The notes under the pieces were generated by a model that worked only from the letters and a program-made list of their open reading frames with translations, ran no database searches and was not told the origin of the DNA. Of a DNA stretch of 64,000 nt, positions 1-10,083 are shown in pieces (the first letter of the stretch is position 1; every line of letters starts with the position of its first letter). Origin of the DNA: CAYVUM01 sp964619055 (GTDB lineage: Bacteria > Pseudomonadota > Alphaproteobacteria > Rhodospirillales > Defluviicoccaceae); NCBI GenBank assembly GCA_964619055.1, contig CAZUDB010000005.1, positions 30,953 through 94,952 of the forward strand, written 5' to 3'. The position numbers were made by a program, and so were the translations under genes.

Positions 1-401
1 CGCACGGCCAGCTCCGCCAACTCCGCTTCGACGCTGGCGATCTGGGCCTCGAACCGCACCACGGCGAGCTCATAGTCCACCGGATCGATGCGCAGCACCA
101 GGGTGCCGGCTTCGATCAGTTTGCCGGGCTCCAGGTCGGGATGGCGCTCGACGACTTTGCCGGCCACTTGCGCGACCGCGTTCCACACCGTACCAGGCTG
201 GACTTGGCCGTATCCCAGCGCCCGCGGCACATAGGCCATCTCCTCGAGCGTCACCACGCGGACCGGGCGGATGAGCTCCTCGATCTCGCCGTGCTCGGGA
301 GCGGCGCGATCCTGCTGCATCAGGAACACGAGCAAAATGCCCAAGGCGATCGGCGGCAGGATCAGAAAGCGTTTCCACAACGCGGATTTGGCAGCGGCCA
401 T
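1..401 (-). CDS. RND efflux periplasmic adaptor (HlyD/AcrA family), N-terminal part
   Basis: The reading frame begins at the ATG at 399-401 (minus strand) and runs off the left edge, so only the first 133 or so residues are present. The protein starts with a short basic segment and one membrane anchor (about residues 8-29). A typical membrane-fusion-protein start follows, with a first beta-barrel/lipoyl half (WNAVAQVAGKVVERHPDLEP) and the beginning of the coiled-coil hairpin (YELAVVRFEAQIASVEAEL). Adaptors of this family link an inner-membrane RND pump to an outer-membrane channel. The pump gene should lie to the left of the window. The upstream neighbour on the same strand is the DUF4136 lipoprotein gene, 158 bp away. 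The family is fairly sure; the substrate is unknown. Confidence 0.8.
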   Translation of the reverse strand, partial: MAAAKSALWKRFLILPPIALGILLVFLMQQDRAAPEHGEIEELIRPVRVVTLEEMAYVPRALGYGQVQPGTVWNAVAQVAGKVVERHPDLEPGKLIEAGTLVLRIDPVDYELAVVRFEAQIASVEAELAELAV

Positions 402-559
402 GACGTTCAGTCCGTTTGCGACGTCGCCTGATCTTCAGCTTCCGGGCCGATGAGAAGGATTAGGCCACGACGACAGTGGGCACAGATGGAATTCATGCGC
501 GTAGTACGGTCAAAACGACGACGGCGATCTCCCCACAGGTTCGCTTCGCTGCGCGGGCC

Positions 560-1180
560 TTACTGGTCGGCGGGTTCGGCCTCGACCGGTTCCGCGTCGG
601 TTTGACGTTCCGGGCTGTCCTCGGTGGCCGCTGGCACTACCGTGGCAGCGAGGGGAGGCGGAAACGAGACCAACAACCCGTCGACCAGGGATTGAATGGC
701 GGCCGGTTCCTGGTCTCCTTCCTCGACGATCTTGACGGCACTGCCGTGCCAGATCGCGCGCCCGGTGACTGCATCAAACATGTCGATGGAGATGGCACCG
801 GCCGTAAAATCGGTCACGATGGGTTGGTAAAACTGCGGGTAAAACCCGGTCGCGTATCCTGGCGGCAGAGTGGTCGTAGGGACGTATTGTACGAATCGCC
901 TGGGCTGGGTGCCGGCAGTGAGGGCCACGACGAAGTCCGGCGGCAGTTTTTCTCGAAAGCCCTTGGCGTCGAGCGTGCGGCTGACGGCGTCGCGGATGCG
1001 CTGCTGCACGAGGGGGTTGTAGAGAAGCGAGGACGTGGCGTTGCCCTCCTCCACGGTGCTCTCGACCCACGCATAGGTGTGATAGCGGGAGAAGTCGGTG
1101 GTCGGGTCATAATCCACGCGCTCTTCGACAGTTTCACAAGCCGCAAGCATCATCACTGCGACGATGCTCTGGCGGCCCAT
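560..1180 (-). CDS. DUF4136-type lipoprotein
   Basis: A protein of about 206 residues from the ATG at 1180. An in-frame TTG at 1234 would add 18 residues. Right after the start lies a short hydrophobic run ending in the lipobox LAAC, so the product should be a lipoprotein carried to the envelope. The body (DFSRYHTYAWVE near the start of the mature part, then a segment of the type VDYDPTTDF) matches the DUF4136 pattern as I know it. Members are outer-membrane or periplasmic lipoproteins of unknown function. The C-terminal 40 residues are Pro/Ala/Glu-rich. It lies on the same strand as the efflux adaptor gene downstream, but the 158-bp gap makes co-transcription uncertain. Confidence 0.65.
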   Translation of the reverse strand: MGRQSIVAVMMLAACETVEERVDYDPTTDFSRYHTYAWVESTVEEGNATSSLLYNPLVQQRIRDAVSRTLDAKGFREKLPPDFVVALTAGTQPRRFVQYVPTTTLPPGYATGFYPQFYQPIVTDFTAGAISIDMFDAVTGRAIWHGSAVKIVEEGDQEPAAIQSLVDGLLVSFPPPLAATVVPAATEDSPERQTDAEPVEAEPADQ

Positions 1181-1313
1181 GGCCGTCCATGATGCGCCGG
1201 TTCGGTTCGCTACCCTCGTCAAAACGTTCTTCAAGGTGGTGACCTTTTTTCCTCACCCACGAATTGCCGATTGAGCGTGCCACGAACACTCCGCGCCGTC
1301 GATGCTCGGTCCT

Positions 1314-1350
1314 AAAAAAAATGCTGCCTGCGACCGTTACGCCGCAGGCA
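1314..1350 (-). terminator. Rho-independent terminator after argH
   Basis: Read on the minus strand, an 8-bp perfect stem (TGCCTGCG with CGCAGGCA, loop about 10 nt) is followed by a short spacer and a run of eight T (complement of the A-run at 1314-1321). It lies about 95 nt beyond the argH stop, which suits transcription termination of argH. It is the main feature of the 1235-1446 gap. Confidence 0.8.
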
Positions 1351-1446
1351 AGTCTGGAGGGGAACCGATGATCGAGCGTCGCCCGGCAGTGAAGATCATA
1401 AGCGCGCCGAAGCGGCTATAAATCCGTTCTGCAGCGCTGGGATCGA

Positions 1447-2892
1447 TCAATCCAGGAGAAACCTGCGGCGTGCGGCGACAATCGCTTCGCGGACCCGGTC
1501 CGGTGCCGTCCCACCTTCGCTGTGCCGGCTGTGGACGGATGCGTCCACACTAAGCACGGAGTACACCTCGGCCGTTATAGCCGGCTCCACGGCCTGCATC
1601 GCGTCCAGCGGCAGGTCGGCAAGCGCACAACCCCGCTCCTCGGCGGCGCGAACGATTGCCCCCGTGATGTGGTGGGCGCGCCGAAACGGCAGCCCGAGCG
1701 TGCGCACCAGCCAATCGGCCAAGTCCGTTGCCGTCGGAAACCCCTCTACGGTTGCCGCCTCGAGGCGTGCAAGATCGAACTTGGCGCTTTCGATCATGGC
1801 TGCCAGCGCTGCCAACGACAGCTCAAGGGTGTCCGCAGCGTCGAACACCGGCTCTTTGTCTTCCTGCATGTCTTTCGCGTAGGCCAGCGGTAGCGCCTTC
1901 ATAACAATGAGTAGGCCGGTGAGCGCGGCAATGACTCGGCCAGCCTTGGCTCGGACCAACTCAGCCGCATCGGGATTGCGCTTTTGCGGCATGATCGAGG
2001 AGCCAGTGGTGAAAGAGTCGGCCAGTCGCACGAAGCCGAAGCGCTCCGACGACCAGAGCACGATCTCTTCCGCCAGCCGCGACAGGTGAATGGCGAGAAT
2101 CGCGCCAGCGGCCAAGAACTCCAACGCGAAGTCGCGATCGGACACCGCGTCGAGGGAGTTTGCCGCCGGCCGATCGAAGCCTAAGGCGGAGGCGGTCATG
2201 GTTCGGTCAATGGGAAAAGCGGTCCCGGCGAGCGCCCCGGCTCCGAGCGGACATTCATTGAGGCGCCGCCGCGCGTCGGCTAGGCGGCCGCGGTCCCGAC
2301 CCAGCATCTCCACATAAGCAAGCAGATGGTGACCAAGCGTGACGGGCTGTGCCGATTGCAAATGGGTGAACCCCGGCATCACCGTGGAGATGTTATGCTC
2401 CGCCTGATCGATCAGGACCCGCTGCAACATTTGGCAAGCGTGGCCCACCCGATCCAAGGCACTGCGAACCCAAAGCTTGAAATCGGTGGCCACCTGATCA
2501 TTGCGCGATCGCGCGGTGTGGAGTCGGCCAGCGGCATCGCCGATAATGCTGTGCAAACGGCCTTCCACATTCATGTGAATGTCTTCGAGCACACGACTGA
2601 ACGTGAACCGGCCGTGGGCCAACTCCTCCTCGATCCGATCAAGACCAGAAAGGATGGCGTCGCCGTCCTGCTGCGCTATGATCCCGCGCTGAATCAGCAT
2701 CGTACAGTGCGCACGCGAGCCGGCAATGTCCTCAGCCCACAGCCGACGGTCCACATCCACGGAGGTGTTGATGGCGTCCATCAAAGCGGCGGGCCCGGCG
2801 GCAAATCGGCCGCCCCAGATCGGACTGGCTTCGCCTTGGTCGTCCGATGTTGATGGTGGCGGTGAAGGCGTGGTCGGCTTGGGTGGCGGCAT
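1447..2892 (-). CDS. argH: Argininosuccinate lyase
   Basis: A 481-residue cytoplasmic enzyme that splits argininosuccinate into arginine and fumarate, the last step of arginine synthesis. The fumarase/aspartase superfamily signature [11 protein letters not shown] is present, together with the usual N-terminal WGGRF segment after about 25 extra Pro/Ser-rich residues, and the motifs [13 protein letters not shown] and [10 protein letters not shown]. Length is normal once the N-terminal tail is allowed for. It is divergent from the TlpA-like gene with only 30 bp between the start codons, so the two promoters must overlap the coding ends. This argH/tlpA pairing is common in alphaproteobacteria. 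A clear terminator follows at 1314-1350. Confidence 0.96.
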   Translation of the reverse strand: MPPPKPTTPSPPPSTSDDQGEASPIWGGRFAAGPAALMDAINTSVDVDRRLWAEDIAGSRAHCTMLIQRGIIAQQDGDAILSGLDRIEEELAHGRFTFSRVLEDIHMNVEGRLHSIIGDAAGRLHTARSRNDQVATDFKLWVRSALDRVGHACQMLQRVLIDQAEHNISTVMPGFTHLQSAQPVTLGHHLLAYVEMLGRDRGRLADARRRLNECPLGAGALAGTAFPIDRTMTASALGFDRPAANSLDAVSDRDFALEFLAAGAILAIHLSRLAEEIVLWSSERFGFVRLADSFTTGSSIMPQKRNPDAAELVRAKAGRVIAALTGLLIVMKALPLAYAKDMQEDKEPVFDAADTLELSLAALAAMIESAKFDLARLEAATVEGFPTATDLADWLVRTLGLPFRRAHHITGAIVRAAEERGCALADLPLDAMQAVEPAITAEVYSVLSVDASVHSRHSEGGTAPDRVREAIVAARRRFLLD

Positions 2893-2922
2893 GGCGAAAC
2901 GGCAGTTTTCCGGTGGAAGGCA

Positions 2923-3558
2923 ATGACGGCGGTGGGCTTAAAGCCGGGTGCTCGGGGACGGCGCTTTCAACGGCGCACGCAGCTCGGACGGTCGACGATC
3001 GCAATGATGGTCGCGTCCATTCTGGCATGTGCCGCTTCAGGCGCAAGCGCACAAACGCCATCCTGCGCTAACCCACCGGCCGCGCTGTCCGCTCTGCAAC
3101 TGGACGCGGCCGGCCCGGCTGCGCCACCGCTGTCCGGGACGTTTCTCGATGGCGCCGGACGGGTGTTGACGCTTGAAGGCTTTCGGGGCCGCGGGGTGGT
3201 GATCAATTTTTGGGCCACGTGGTGTCCACCTTGCGTTGAGGAAATGCCGGCCTTGGATCGGCTACAGGCCGCGCTCACCGAGCGGCGCGGCCCTTCGAGC
3301 GTCGCCGTCGTGGCTGCGTCCGCCGATTTGGAAGGAGCGGCCGCGGTGACGCCGTTCTTTGCCAAGAATGCAATCATGGCGCTTGAGGTTTATGTCGATA
3401 GCCGCGGGCGACTGGCGAGCGTGCTGGGCGTCCAGGGCTTGCCGACCACGGTTCTTGTCGCCGGTGATGGTCGCGAGGTCGGGCGGGTCGTGGGCATTGC
3501 TGAGTGGGACGATCCCGAGGCGATCGATTACATTCACGGCTGCTTGAGCACGCCTTGA
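2923..3558 (+). CDS. TlpA-like thiol-disulfide oxidoreductase
   Basis: A 211-residue thioredoxin-fold protein of the TlpA/ResA class. The redox motif WCPPC sits at about residues 100-104, within [17 protein letters not shown], and the cis-Pro region is [11 protein letters not shown] basic N-terminus followed by a hydrophobic stretch ending ASGASAQ (about residues 28-44) looks like a signal peptide or anchor, so the domain should be periplasmic. TlpA-type proteins reduce periplasmic disulfides, for example in cytochrome c or CuA assembly. The start at 2923 leaves a long N-terminus; an ATG at 3004 would put the hydrophobic run directly at the start. It is divergent from argH. Confidence 0.85.
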   Translation: MTAVGLKPGARGRRFQRRTQLGRSTIAMMVASILACAASGASAQTPSCANPPAALSALQLDAAGPAAPPLSGTFLDGAGRVLTLEGFRGRGVVINFWATWCPPCVEEMPALDRLQAALTERRGPSSVAVVAASADLEGAAAVTPFFAKNAIMALEVYVDSRGRLASVLGVQGLPTTVLVAGDGREVGRVVGIAEWDDPEAIDYIHGCLSTP

Positions 3559-3635
3559 GAGCGTTGGACTTGAGCATCGCGTAACCGCCAGTGCTGTGGC
3601 GCGTATGCACAGCGAAGTACGAACGGAGAGAACAC

Positions 3636-3986
3636 ATGACCAAGGGGAAGGCGCTGTTGGCCGGGCTGTTTGTGGTCCCGATCCTGGCGGCGTGCAGTGA
3701 GGGCGCGCGACGTTGGGAGAATCCAGCTGTGGCCGAAGATCTGTGGTCCAACCATCGCGAGGAATGCCGGCGCCAAGCCAGCCGCCAGGCAGAACGCGAA
3801 TATGTTACGCTGGATCAACCGGACCCCGGTGTGACGTTCGGGCGCGCGACAACGCTGCGCAGCGATTTTGCCCGTTTCGATGCCAGTAAGCGCCGAGAGG
3901 ACTTGTTCGTCAACTGCATGCGCGACCGCGGCTATCGCCGGGTGAGGGATGAGGCAAGCGAACCATCACGGGGCACCATCGAGTAG
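3636..3986 (+). CDS. Small lipoprotein of unknown function
   Basis: A 116-residue protein from the ATG at 3636, preceded by GGAGAG with good spacing. The N-terminus is a clear lipoprotein signal (MTKGKALLAGLFVVPILAAC), with the lipid-bearing Cys at residue 20. The mature part is charged and has two Cys (EECRRQA and VNCMRDRGY), which could pair in the periplasm. I do not recognise a named family. A small lipoprotein downstream of tlpA near argH is a familiar arrangement in alphaproteobacteria. No clear terminator is visible after the stop. Confidence 0.75.
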   Translation: MTKGKALLAGLFVVPILAACSEGARRWENPAVAEDLWSNHREECRRQASRQAEREYVTLDQPDPGVTFGRATTLRSDFARFDASKRREDLFVNCMRDRGYRRVRDEASEPSRGTIE

Positions 3987-4272
3987 GTTGAGAGCGGCCA
4001 ATAGGATACGACGACACCGCTGCGTCCCCAGATAAGCTTGGAATCCGACATCTCCTGACCATCGCCGTAAACCGATACGTTACGCGACGAGACGTGATGT
4101 TCGCGAATTGCGGTTTCATGGGCCGATTGTCTTTCGATTACTCTGATTAACGTGCGCGCACTCTCAACAGATCTTGTTTCCAATCTTGCAAGGCATCGAC
4201 GATTTGCGTTGATGACATGAAGGGCGCAGTTTACCCTACTTCAGAGATGGATTTTTCCGGCAAGAATCGGCC

Positions 4273-6306
4273 ATGACCGCACTCAGCCGGCCCATGCGTG
4301 ATCGACTGGCCGCCCTGCTCGCCGAGCAGGGTTGCACGATGGGCATTGGTGAAGTTGAGGAGATCGCTGCCGGTGTTGCGGCGGCCCCCGATCGGCCGCG
4401 TTCGACGGCCTGGATGCGGTTGATTGTGCCGAAACCTACGGCAGAAACACGGCGGCTCCTGTCCTCCATGGTGACTGAACACCGAGCGTTGGCGAATGTC
4501 TCGACGGCCTCCCGCGAGGAACGGCGAGAGCGTTTGGTTCGGTTTCGTGATCACCTTAGCGAGAATGGCTTGGATGGTTTCATCGTTCCCCACGCCGATG
4601 CACACCAAAGCGAACAACTATCCGCACGTGACGAGCGGCTGGCATGGCTGACGGGATTCACCGGATCGGCCGGAACAGCCATCGTGATCGCCGATGGCGC
4701 CGCGTTATTCGTCGATGGTCGCTACACCGTTCAGGCCCCGACGCAGGTCGATACTGACGTATGGGATCTCCATCACATGATCGAGATACCGCCGGCCGCT
4801 TGGCTTGCCACCAATGCCGGCGCGGAGCGGCGAATCGGGTACGATCCCTGGCTACACACGCCGCTGCAGGTGGAGCGCTTCCGTAGCGCCTGTAAGGCCG
4901 CCGGGGCGGAGCTGGTCGCCATTGATGACAACCCAGTCGATGCGATCTGGACTGATCGACCCCATGCGCCGTTCGCTCCCATTGAACTCCATCCTGATCG
5001 GTTCGCGGGGCGCTCGGCTGTAGAGAAGCGCACCGAAGTCGCTGAGAGCTTAATGCGTGACCACCACCACGCCGTGATTCTGTCGTCGCCGGACACGATC
5101 GCGTGGATGCTGAACATTCGCGGTGGCGAGGTGCCTTACACGCCGGTCGCTTTGGCGTTCGCTATTCTGTTTGAGAATGGATCGGTCACCCTGTTCGTTG
5201 ATCCGCGCAAGCTCGCCCGCGGGGTCCGTGCGGCGCTCGGCAATGAGGTGAGCGTCGAGCACCCGGGCAGGTTTGGGCCGGCGCTTGATCAGCTTGGTGC
5301 CGATGCCAGGCGGGTGCGCATTATGGCGGACATCACGCCCGCTTGGGTGGTTGATCGATTGCGAACCGCCGGTGCCGAGGTCGTCGCCGGCTCTGATCCC
5401 TGCGCCCTGCCGAAAGCGTGCAAGCGCGAGGATGAGTTGGATGGCATCCGAGCGGCCCACCGCCGTGACGGTGTGGCGTTGTGCCGGTTCCTGAGCTGGT
5501 TGGATGTCGCTCTGGTCAATGGGGGCGTGACCGAGATGGAGGCTGCCGAGCGCTTGGAGACCTTCCGAAACACGGGCGGCTACTATCGGGGGCCGAGCTT
5601 CGGCACCATTTCTGCCGCCGGCGACCATGGCGCCATCGTCCACTACCGCGCGACGCCGTCCACAGATTGCCGACTCGCCCCTGACAGCCTTTATCTCGTC
5701 GACTCGGGCGGCCAGTATCTGGATGGCACGACGGACGTGACGCGCACCGTCGTCGTGGGCACCCCGTCGGAGGAGATGCGCACGCGCTTTACGCTGGTGC
5801 TTAAGGGCCACATCGCCATCGCCTCGGTGCGCTTTCCGAAAGGCACAACCGGCCCGCAGATCGATACCCTGGCCCGATTGGCGCTGTGGCAGGCAGGCCT
5901 TGACTATGACCACGGTACTGGTCATGGCGTCGGCCACTACCTCAATGTGCATGAGGGGCCACAGCGGATCGCCAAACTGCCCAATCAAGTGGCTCTGGCG
6001 CCGGGCATGGTCGTCTCCAACGAGCCTGGCTATTACAAGACCGGAGCCTACGGCATTCGCATCGAGAATCTGGTGGTTGTCATCGACTGCGGCATACCGG
6101 AAGGCGGGGACCGTGACCTGCTTGGCTTTGAGACTCTCACGCTCGCGCCCATCGATCTCCGACTGATCAAGTCGGAGATGCTCACCGCCTTCGAGCGCCG
6201 GTGGCTGAACGAATATCATGCCCGCGTCCGCGACACTGTTATGCCTATCGTCGATGCTCACACGGCGGCGTGGCTGGACAGCGCAACCCGCACCATCACT
6301 GCATAA
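4273..6306 (+). CDS. Xaa-Pro aminopeptidase (M24B) with N-terminal extension
   Basis: A 677-residue metallopeptidase expected to remove N-terminal residues that precede proline. From about residue 75 on it has the long aminopeptidase P layout: a creatinase-like N domain (DGFIVPHADAHQSEQL), a second such domain, and the pita-bread catalytic domain. The metal ligands are all visible: the two Asp of DSGGQYLDGTTDVTRT (about 477 and 488), His of GTGHGVGHYL (about 551), Glu of SNEPGYY (about 584) and Glu of FETLTL (about 620). The first 65 residues are extra compared with the usual family start near MVTEHRALA. They read as coding sequence (SRPMRDRLAALLAEQG) with no stop or obvious internal ribosome site. 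No strong Shine-Dalgarno precedes 4273, so the start is uncertain. Confidence 0.9.
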   Translation: MTALSRPMRDRLAALLAEQGCTMGIGEVEEIAAGVAAAPDRPRSTAWMRLIVPKPTAETRRLLSSMVTEHRALANVSTASREERRERLVRFRDHLSENGLDGFIVPHADAHQSEQLSARDERLAWLTGFTGSAGTAIVIADGAALFVDGRYTVQAPTQVDTDVWDLHHMIEIPPAAWLATNAGAERRIGYDPWLHTPLQVERFRSACKAAGAELVAIDDNPVDAIWTDRPHAPFAPIELHPDRFAGRSAVEKRTEVAESLMRDHHHAVILSSPDTIAWMLNIRGGEVPYTPVALAFAILFENGSVTLFVDPRKLARGVRAALGNEVSVEHPGRFGPALDQLGADARRVRIMADITPAWVVDRLRTAGAEVVAGSDPCALPKACKREDELDGIRAAHRRDGVALCRFLSWLDVALVNGGVTEMEAAERLETFRNTGGYYRGPSFGTISAAGDHGAIVHYRATPSTDCRLAPDSLYLVDSGGQYLDGTTDVTRTVVVGTPSEEMRTRFTLVLKGHIAIASVRFPKGTTGPQIDTLARLALWQAGLDYDHGTGHGVGHYLNVHEGPQRIAKLPNQVALAPGMVVSNEPGYYKTGAYGIRIENLVVVIDCGIPEGGDRDLLGFETLTLAPIDLRLIKSEMLTAFERRWLNEYHARVRDTVMPIVDAHTAAWLDSATRTITA

Positions 6307-6622
6307 GCAGCGACTGTGCTGATCGGAAGGCGCAGCCGTACCGTGGGCGGCTTCGCCGGACGGCGCCATCTCGTGGCGACCAGTAACCGCTCCTGAGAAT
6401 GAATATCACGCAAGTGCAGCATTCTGAGGTCGGGCCAAAAAATGCAGTCTCGCAAACTTCGCCCTTGAAGTTGGGCTTTGCCGCCACTTTCTTCAAAGAT
6501 GTCGCGTTATTGCCGGCCGAGTCGATTGTGCGACTGCGAACATTGACTTGTGGTGGCGGCGAGGGGTACCCTTTTCTCTCGCAAGTGCGGGAAACATCAC
6601 GCTGAAAACGAAGGACCTGCCC
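6307..6622 (+). other. Intergenic region upstream of sdhC
   Basis: A stretch of 316 bp with no convincing gene. It should hold the sdh promoter and possibly a weak GC-rich hairpin after the aminopeptidase stop. The only sequence I can point to is the promoter-like pair at 6543-6572. Confidence 0.5.
6543..6572 (+). promoter_or_regulatory. Possible sigma-70 promoter of sdhCDAB
   Basis: TTGACT at 6543-6548 and TACCCT at 6567-6572, 18 bp apart, about 50 bp before the sdhC start. The -35 is good and the -10 is poor, so this is only a candidate. Confidence 0.3.
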
Positions 6623-7003
6623 ATGGCCACTGGAAGTCGTCCGCTCTCACCTCACCTGCAAGTCTATCGGCCGCAAATCACATCCGTGCTGTCGATCCTG
6701 CACCGGGTCACAGGGGTGTTCCTCGTTGTTGGCACCCTGCTGTTGTCGTGGTGGCTGGTGGCAACGGCCTATGGGCCGGATGCATTCGCCACGATCCAGG
6801 TGGTACTTGGCTCGTGGATCGGTCACATTGTCATGTGGGGCTTCGCTTTCGCGCTGTTTTACCACCTGTGCAATGGTGTGCGGCATTTGCTCTGGGATTT
6901 CGGATGGGGGTTCGAGATTCCACAAGTCAAACAGTCCGGCATGATCATGCTGGGGGCGACTGTGGTGCTGTGGCTGATCGCCCTGATCGCCGCATACGTC
7001 TAA
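6623..7003 (+). CDS. sdhC: Succinate dehydrogenase cytochrome b556 subunit
   Basis: A 126-residue membrane anchor subunit of complex II, starting at the ATG in CCCATGGCC. The family start RPLSPHLQVYRPQITSVLSI is followed by the conserved SILHRVTG segment. Three membrane helices follow, with the haem-ligand region FYHLCNGVRHLLWD in the second. Together with SdhD it binds haem b and passes electrons from the iron-sulfur subunit to ubiquinone. It is the first gene of sdhCDAB, with 26 bp to sdhD. Confidence 0.95.
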   Translation: MATGSRPLSPHLQVYRPQITSVLSILHRVTGVFLVVGTLLLSWWLVATAYGPDAFATIQVVLGSWIGHIVMWGFAFALFYHLCNGVRHLLWDFGWGFEIPQVKQSGMIMLGATVVLWLIALIAAYV

Positions 7004-7029
7004 CACCATCCGATTAAGGGAGATCGAAG

Positions 7030-7410
7030 ATGGAACTCCGCTCGTCTCTCGGCCGGGCCCGCGGACTGGGATCCGCCAACGAGGGTGTGCACCATTGGCG
7101 TGGACAACGCTTTAGCGCTATCGCCCTGGTCCCGCTGAGCCTTTGGTTTGCTTTCAGCGTCACTGGCTTCGTCGGTGCCGGCTACGAAGAGTTCAACGCG
7201 TGGCTCAGTGTGTTCGGCAACGGGGTGCTGATGGTTCTGCTGATCATTGCCCTGTACTACCACGCCATGCTCGGCATGCAGGTCGTGATTGAGGACTACG
7301 TGGCCAAGGAAGGACCGCGAATGGTCACCATTCTGGTGGTCAAGAGTGTTCTGTTCTTACTTGCCTTATCCTGCGTGCTTGCTGTTGTCCGCGTCATGGT
7401 GAGGAACTGA
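7030..7410 (+). CDS. sdhD: Succinate dehydrogenase hydrophobic anchor subunit
   Basis: A 126-residue, three-helix membrane protein. The family landmarks are LGSANEGVHHWRGQRFSAIA at the N-terminus and the haem/quinone region YYHAMLGMQVVIEDYV in the second helix pair. It lies between sdhC and sdhA with short gaps (26 and 6 bp), so it belongs to the same transcript. Confidence 0.95.
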   Translation: MELRSSLGRARGLGSANEGVHHWRGQRFSAIALVPLSLWFAFSVTGFVGAGYEEFNAWLSVFGNGVLMVLLIIALYYHAMLGMQVVIEDYVAKEGPRMVTILVVKSVLFLLALSCVLAVVRVMVRN

Positions 7411-7416
7411 AGACCA

Positions 7417-9207
7417 ATGTCAAACAGCTACGATATCATTGACCATACCTATGACGTGGTCGTCATCGGTGCCGGCGGCGCCGGATTGCGCGCCACCATG
7501 GGCCTCGCCGCGGCAGGACTGAAAACCGCCTGTATTACCAAAGTCTTCCCCACCCGGAGTCACACGGTCGCCGCCCAAGGCGGTATCGGCGCCGCTCTCG
7601 GCAACATGGCCGAGGACAGTTGGGAATGGCATATGTATGACACGGTCAAAGGGTCTGACTGGCTCGGCGATCAGGACGCTATTGAGTACATGTGCCGTGC
7701 GGCGGTGCCGGCCGTCCACGAGTTGGAGCATTTCGGCGTGCCGTTTTCGCGGACGCCCGATGGCCAGATCTACCAGCGCCCCTTCGGTGGCCACATGCGA
7801 AACTTCGGCGAAGCGCCAGTCCAACGGGCCTGCGCTGCAGCGGACCGGACCGGACATGCCATCCTCCACACGCTCTATCAGCAATGCCTCAAACACAATG
7901 CCGAGTTCTTCGTCGAGTACTTCGCCATCGACCTGATCATGGACGACGAGGGTGCCTGCCGCGGTGTTGTGGCGTGGAACCTGGATGACGGATCGATCCA
8001 TCGTTTCCAGGCACATGGTGTTGTCTTTGCCACCGGCGGTTATGGACGAGCTTACTTCTCCTGCACATCGGCACACACGTGCACGGGCGATGGCAACGCC
8101 ATGGTGTTGCGCGCCGGGCTGCCGGTCCAGGACCATGAGTTCATCCAGTTCCACCCAACGGGCATCTACGGCTCCGGCTGCCTGATCACGGAGGGGGCAC
8201 GCGGCGAGGGCGGCTACCTTACCAATTCGGACGGCGAGCGGTTCATGGAACGCTACGCTCCTACCGCCAAGGACCTGGCGTCGCGCGACGTGGTCAGCCG
8301 CTCCATGACCGTCGAAATCCGCGAAGGTCGCGGCGTCGGCGCGGAGAACGACCACATCTACCTACACCTGGAGCACTTGGGCTCTGACGTGCTGTGGGAG
8401 CGGTTGCCCGGAATCACGGAAACGGCGAAGATTTTTGCCGGCGTCGATGCAACGAAAGAGCCGATCCCGGTGCTGCCGACGGTCCATTACAACATGGGCG
8501 GCATTCCCACCAATTATCACGGCGAGGTTGTGACGCCGCGCAATGGTGATCCGGATGCCATCTGCATGGGCCTTTACGCGGCTGGAGAATGTGCTTCGGC
8601 ATCCGTGCATGGTGCCAACCGTCTCGGCACCAACTCACTTCTGGATATCGTCGTGTTCGGTCGCGCCGTGGCCCTGCGTTGTGCGGAGAAGATCAAGCCC
8701 GGTGCGTCTCACCGCCCGCTGCCGAAGGACTCTGCGGAGTATGCGCTCAGCCGCCTAGACCGTCTGCGCCACGCCATCGGATCACGGACCACGGCCGACA
8801 TCCGGCTCGATATGCAAAAGTGCATGCAGAGTAACGCCGCCGTGTTCCGAAATCAGGAGGTGCTGAGCGAGGGGTGCCGGCAGATCGATGCAATTTGGGC
8901 GACCTTGTCGGACATCAAGCTGGAAGATCGCTCGATGATCTGGAATTCCGACCTGGTGGAAGCCCTCGAACTGGAGAACCTGCTCGCGTGTGCCTCCACA
9001 TCGCTCTACTCCGCCGAAGCCCGCAAGGAAAGCCGCGGTGCCCATGCGCGAGAGGATTGCCCGGAGCGCAACGACGCCGAGTGGATGAAGCACAGCCTCG
9101 CATGGTGTGACGACCAGGGCAAAGTGGAACTCGATTATCGCCCGGTCCATACCTACACGCTCACCAACGAGGCCAAGTACATCGAGCCCGTGGCTCGGGT
9201 GTATTAG
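7417..9207 (+). CDS. sdhA: Succinate dehydrogenase flavoprotein subunit
   Basis: A 596-residue catalytic subunit of complex II that oxidises succinate to fumarate at a covalently bound FAD. Seen in the sequence are the Rossmann motif [13 protein letters not shown] near the N-terminus, the SHTVAAQGG segment whose His carries the FAD, the [20 protein letters not shown] substrate region, and the [15 protein letters not shown] stretch. Length is normal. The start lies 6 bp after sdhD and the stop 10 bp before sdhB. Confidence 0.98.
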   Translation: MSNSYDIIDHTYDVVVIGAGGAGLRATMGLAAAGLKTACITKVFPTRSHTVAAQGGIGAALGNMAEDSWEWHMYDTVKGSDWLGDQDAIEYMCRAAVPAVHELEHFGVPFSRTPDGQIYQRPFGGHMRNFGEAPVQRACAAADRTGHAILHTLYQQCLKHNAEFFVEYFAIDLIMDDEGACRGVVAWNLDDGSIHRFQAHGVVFATGGYGRAYFSCTSAHTCTGDGNAMVLRAGLPVQDHEFIQFHPTGIYGSGCLITEGARGEGGYLTNSDGERFMERYAPTAKDLASRDVVSRSMTVEIREGRGVGAENDHIYLHLEHLGSDVLWERLPGITETAKIFAGVDATKEPIPVLPTVHYNMGGIPTNYHGEVVTPRNGDPDAICMGLYAAGECASASVHGANRLGTNSLLDIVVFGRAVALRCAEKIKPGASHRPLPKDSAEYALSRLDRLRHAIGSRTTADIRLDMQKCMQSNAAVFRNQEVLSEGCRQIDAIWATLSDIKLEDRSMIWNSDLVEALELENLLACASTSLYSAEARKESRGAHAREDCPERNDAEWMKHSLAWCDDQGKVELDYRPVHTYTLTNEAKYIEPVARVY

Positions 9208-9217
9208 GGAGAGAACG

Positions 9218-9994
9218 ATGGCTGAATTTACGCTTCCGGCCAACTCGAAGATCGGAGTCGGCAAGTCGTTCCCGGCGCCTGCGGGGGCCACAAACGTTCG
9301 CACCTTCAAAATCTATCGATGGGATCCGGATACGGACGAAAACCCTCGCCTGGACAGCTTCGATGTGGATATGGGCACCTGTGGACCCATGGTCCTGGAC
9401 GCAATGATCAAGATCAAAAACGAAGTGGATGCAACGTTGACGTTCCGGCGCTCATGCCGGGAGGGCGTGTGCGGCTCCTGCGCGTTCAACATCGATGGCG
9501 TCAACACGCTGGCCTGCATCAAGGCCATCGACGAGATTGAGGGTGACGTCAATATTTACCCGCTGCCGCATCTGCCCGTGGTCAAGGATCTGGTGTGCGA
9601 TCTCTCGGTCCCTTACGCGCAATATCGTTCCATAGAGCCATGGTTGAAGGCCGAGACGCCACCGCCGGCTGGCGAACGCCGGCAAAGCCCACAGGAACGG
9701 GCGCGACTGGATGGCCTGTGGGAGTGCATTCTCTGCTTCTGCTGCCAGACCAGCTGCCCGAGTTATTGGTGGAACGGTGACCGTTACCTGGGCCCGGCGA
9801 TTTTGCTCCAGGCCTATCGTTGGATTGCCGACAGCCGTGATGAGGCCACCGGTGACCGGCTCGACAATCTGAACGATCCGTTCCGGTTGTACCGATGTCA
9901 CACGATCATGAACTGCACCAGCACGTGTCCGAAGCACTTGAACCCTGGAAAGGCGATCGCGGAAGTCAAATCCCTGCTCGCCCATCGCGTGTGA
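9218..9994 (+). CDS. sdhB: Succinate dehydrogenase iron-sulfur subunit
   Basis: A 258-residue subunit that carries electrons from FAD to the membrane anchor. The [2Fe-2S] ligands are in [21 protein letters not shown], and the [4Fe-4S]/[3Fe-4S] ligands are in [17 protein letters not shown] and [17 protein letters not shown]. The start is the ATG at 9218, with GGGAGAGA just before it. It is the last gene of sdhCDAB and is followed by a terminator 35 bp after the stop. Confidence 0.98.
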   Translation: MAEFTLPANSKIGVGKSFPAPAGATNVRTFKIYRWDPDTDENPRLDSFDVDMGTCGPMVLDAMIKIKNEVDATLTFRRSCREGVCGSCAFNIDGVNTLACIKAIDEIEGDVNIYPLPHLPVVKDLVCDLSVPYAQYRSIEPWLKAETPPPAGERRQSPQERARLDGLWECILCFCCQTSCPSYWWNGDRYLGPAILLQAYRWIADSRDEATGDRLDNLNDPFRLYRCHTIMNCTSTCPKHLNPGKAIAEVKSLLAHRV

Positions 9995-10028
9995 CAACGA
10001 ACAGCCGAATAGATTAGACCATCGACAA

Positions 10029-10056
10029 CCGGAGCCTCAGCGCTCCGGCTTCTTTT
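10029..10056 (+). terminator. Rho-independent terminator after sdhB
   Basis: A 7-bp perfect stem (CCGGAGC with GCTCCGG, loop CTCAGC) followed by CTTCTTTT. It lies 35 bp beyond sdhB and 28 bp short of the converging ccrM stop. Confidence 0.7.
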
Positions 10057-10083
10057 GCTCCTGGCGCTGACGATGTTGGCCGT

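Noticed and set aside
3932..4218. Minus-strand fragments (a 23-codon ORF at 4147-4218 and an 83-codon frame at 3932-4183) that could be a broken gene
   Set aside because: Each reads partly like protein, but I cannot join them into a known family and the longer one overlaps the lipoprotein gene. No support beyond an open frame.
5050..6369. Long open frame of 439 codons on the minus strand inside the aminopeptidase gene
   Set aside because: It is exactly antisense to well-conserved metal-site motifs on the plus strand, and its translation has no recognisable motif; GC-rich codon use leaves long antisense frames open.
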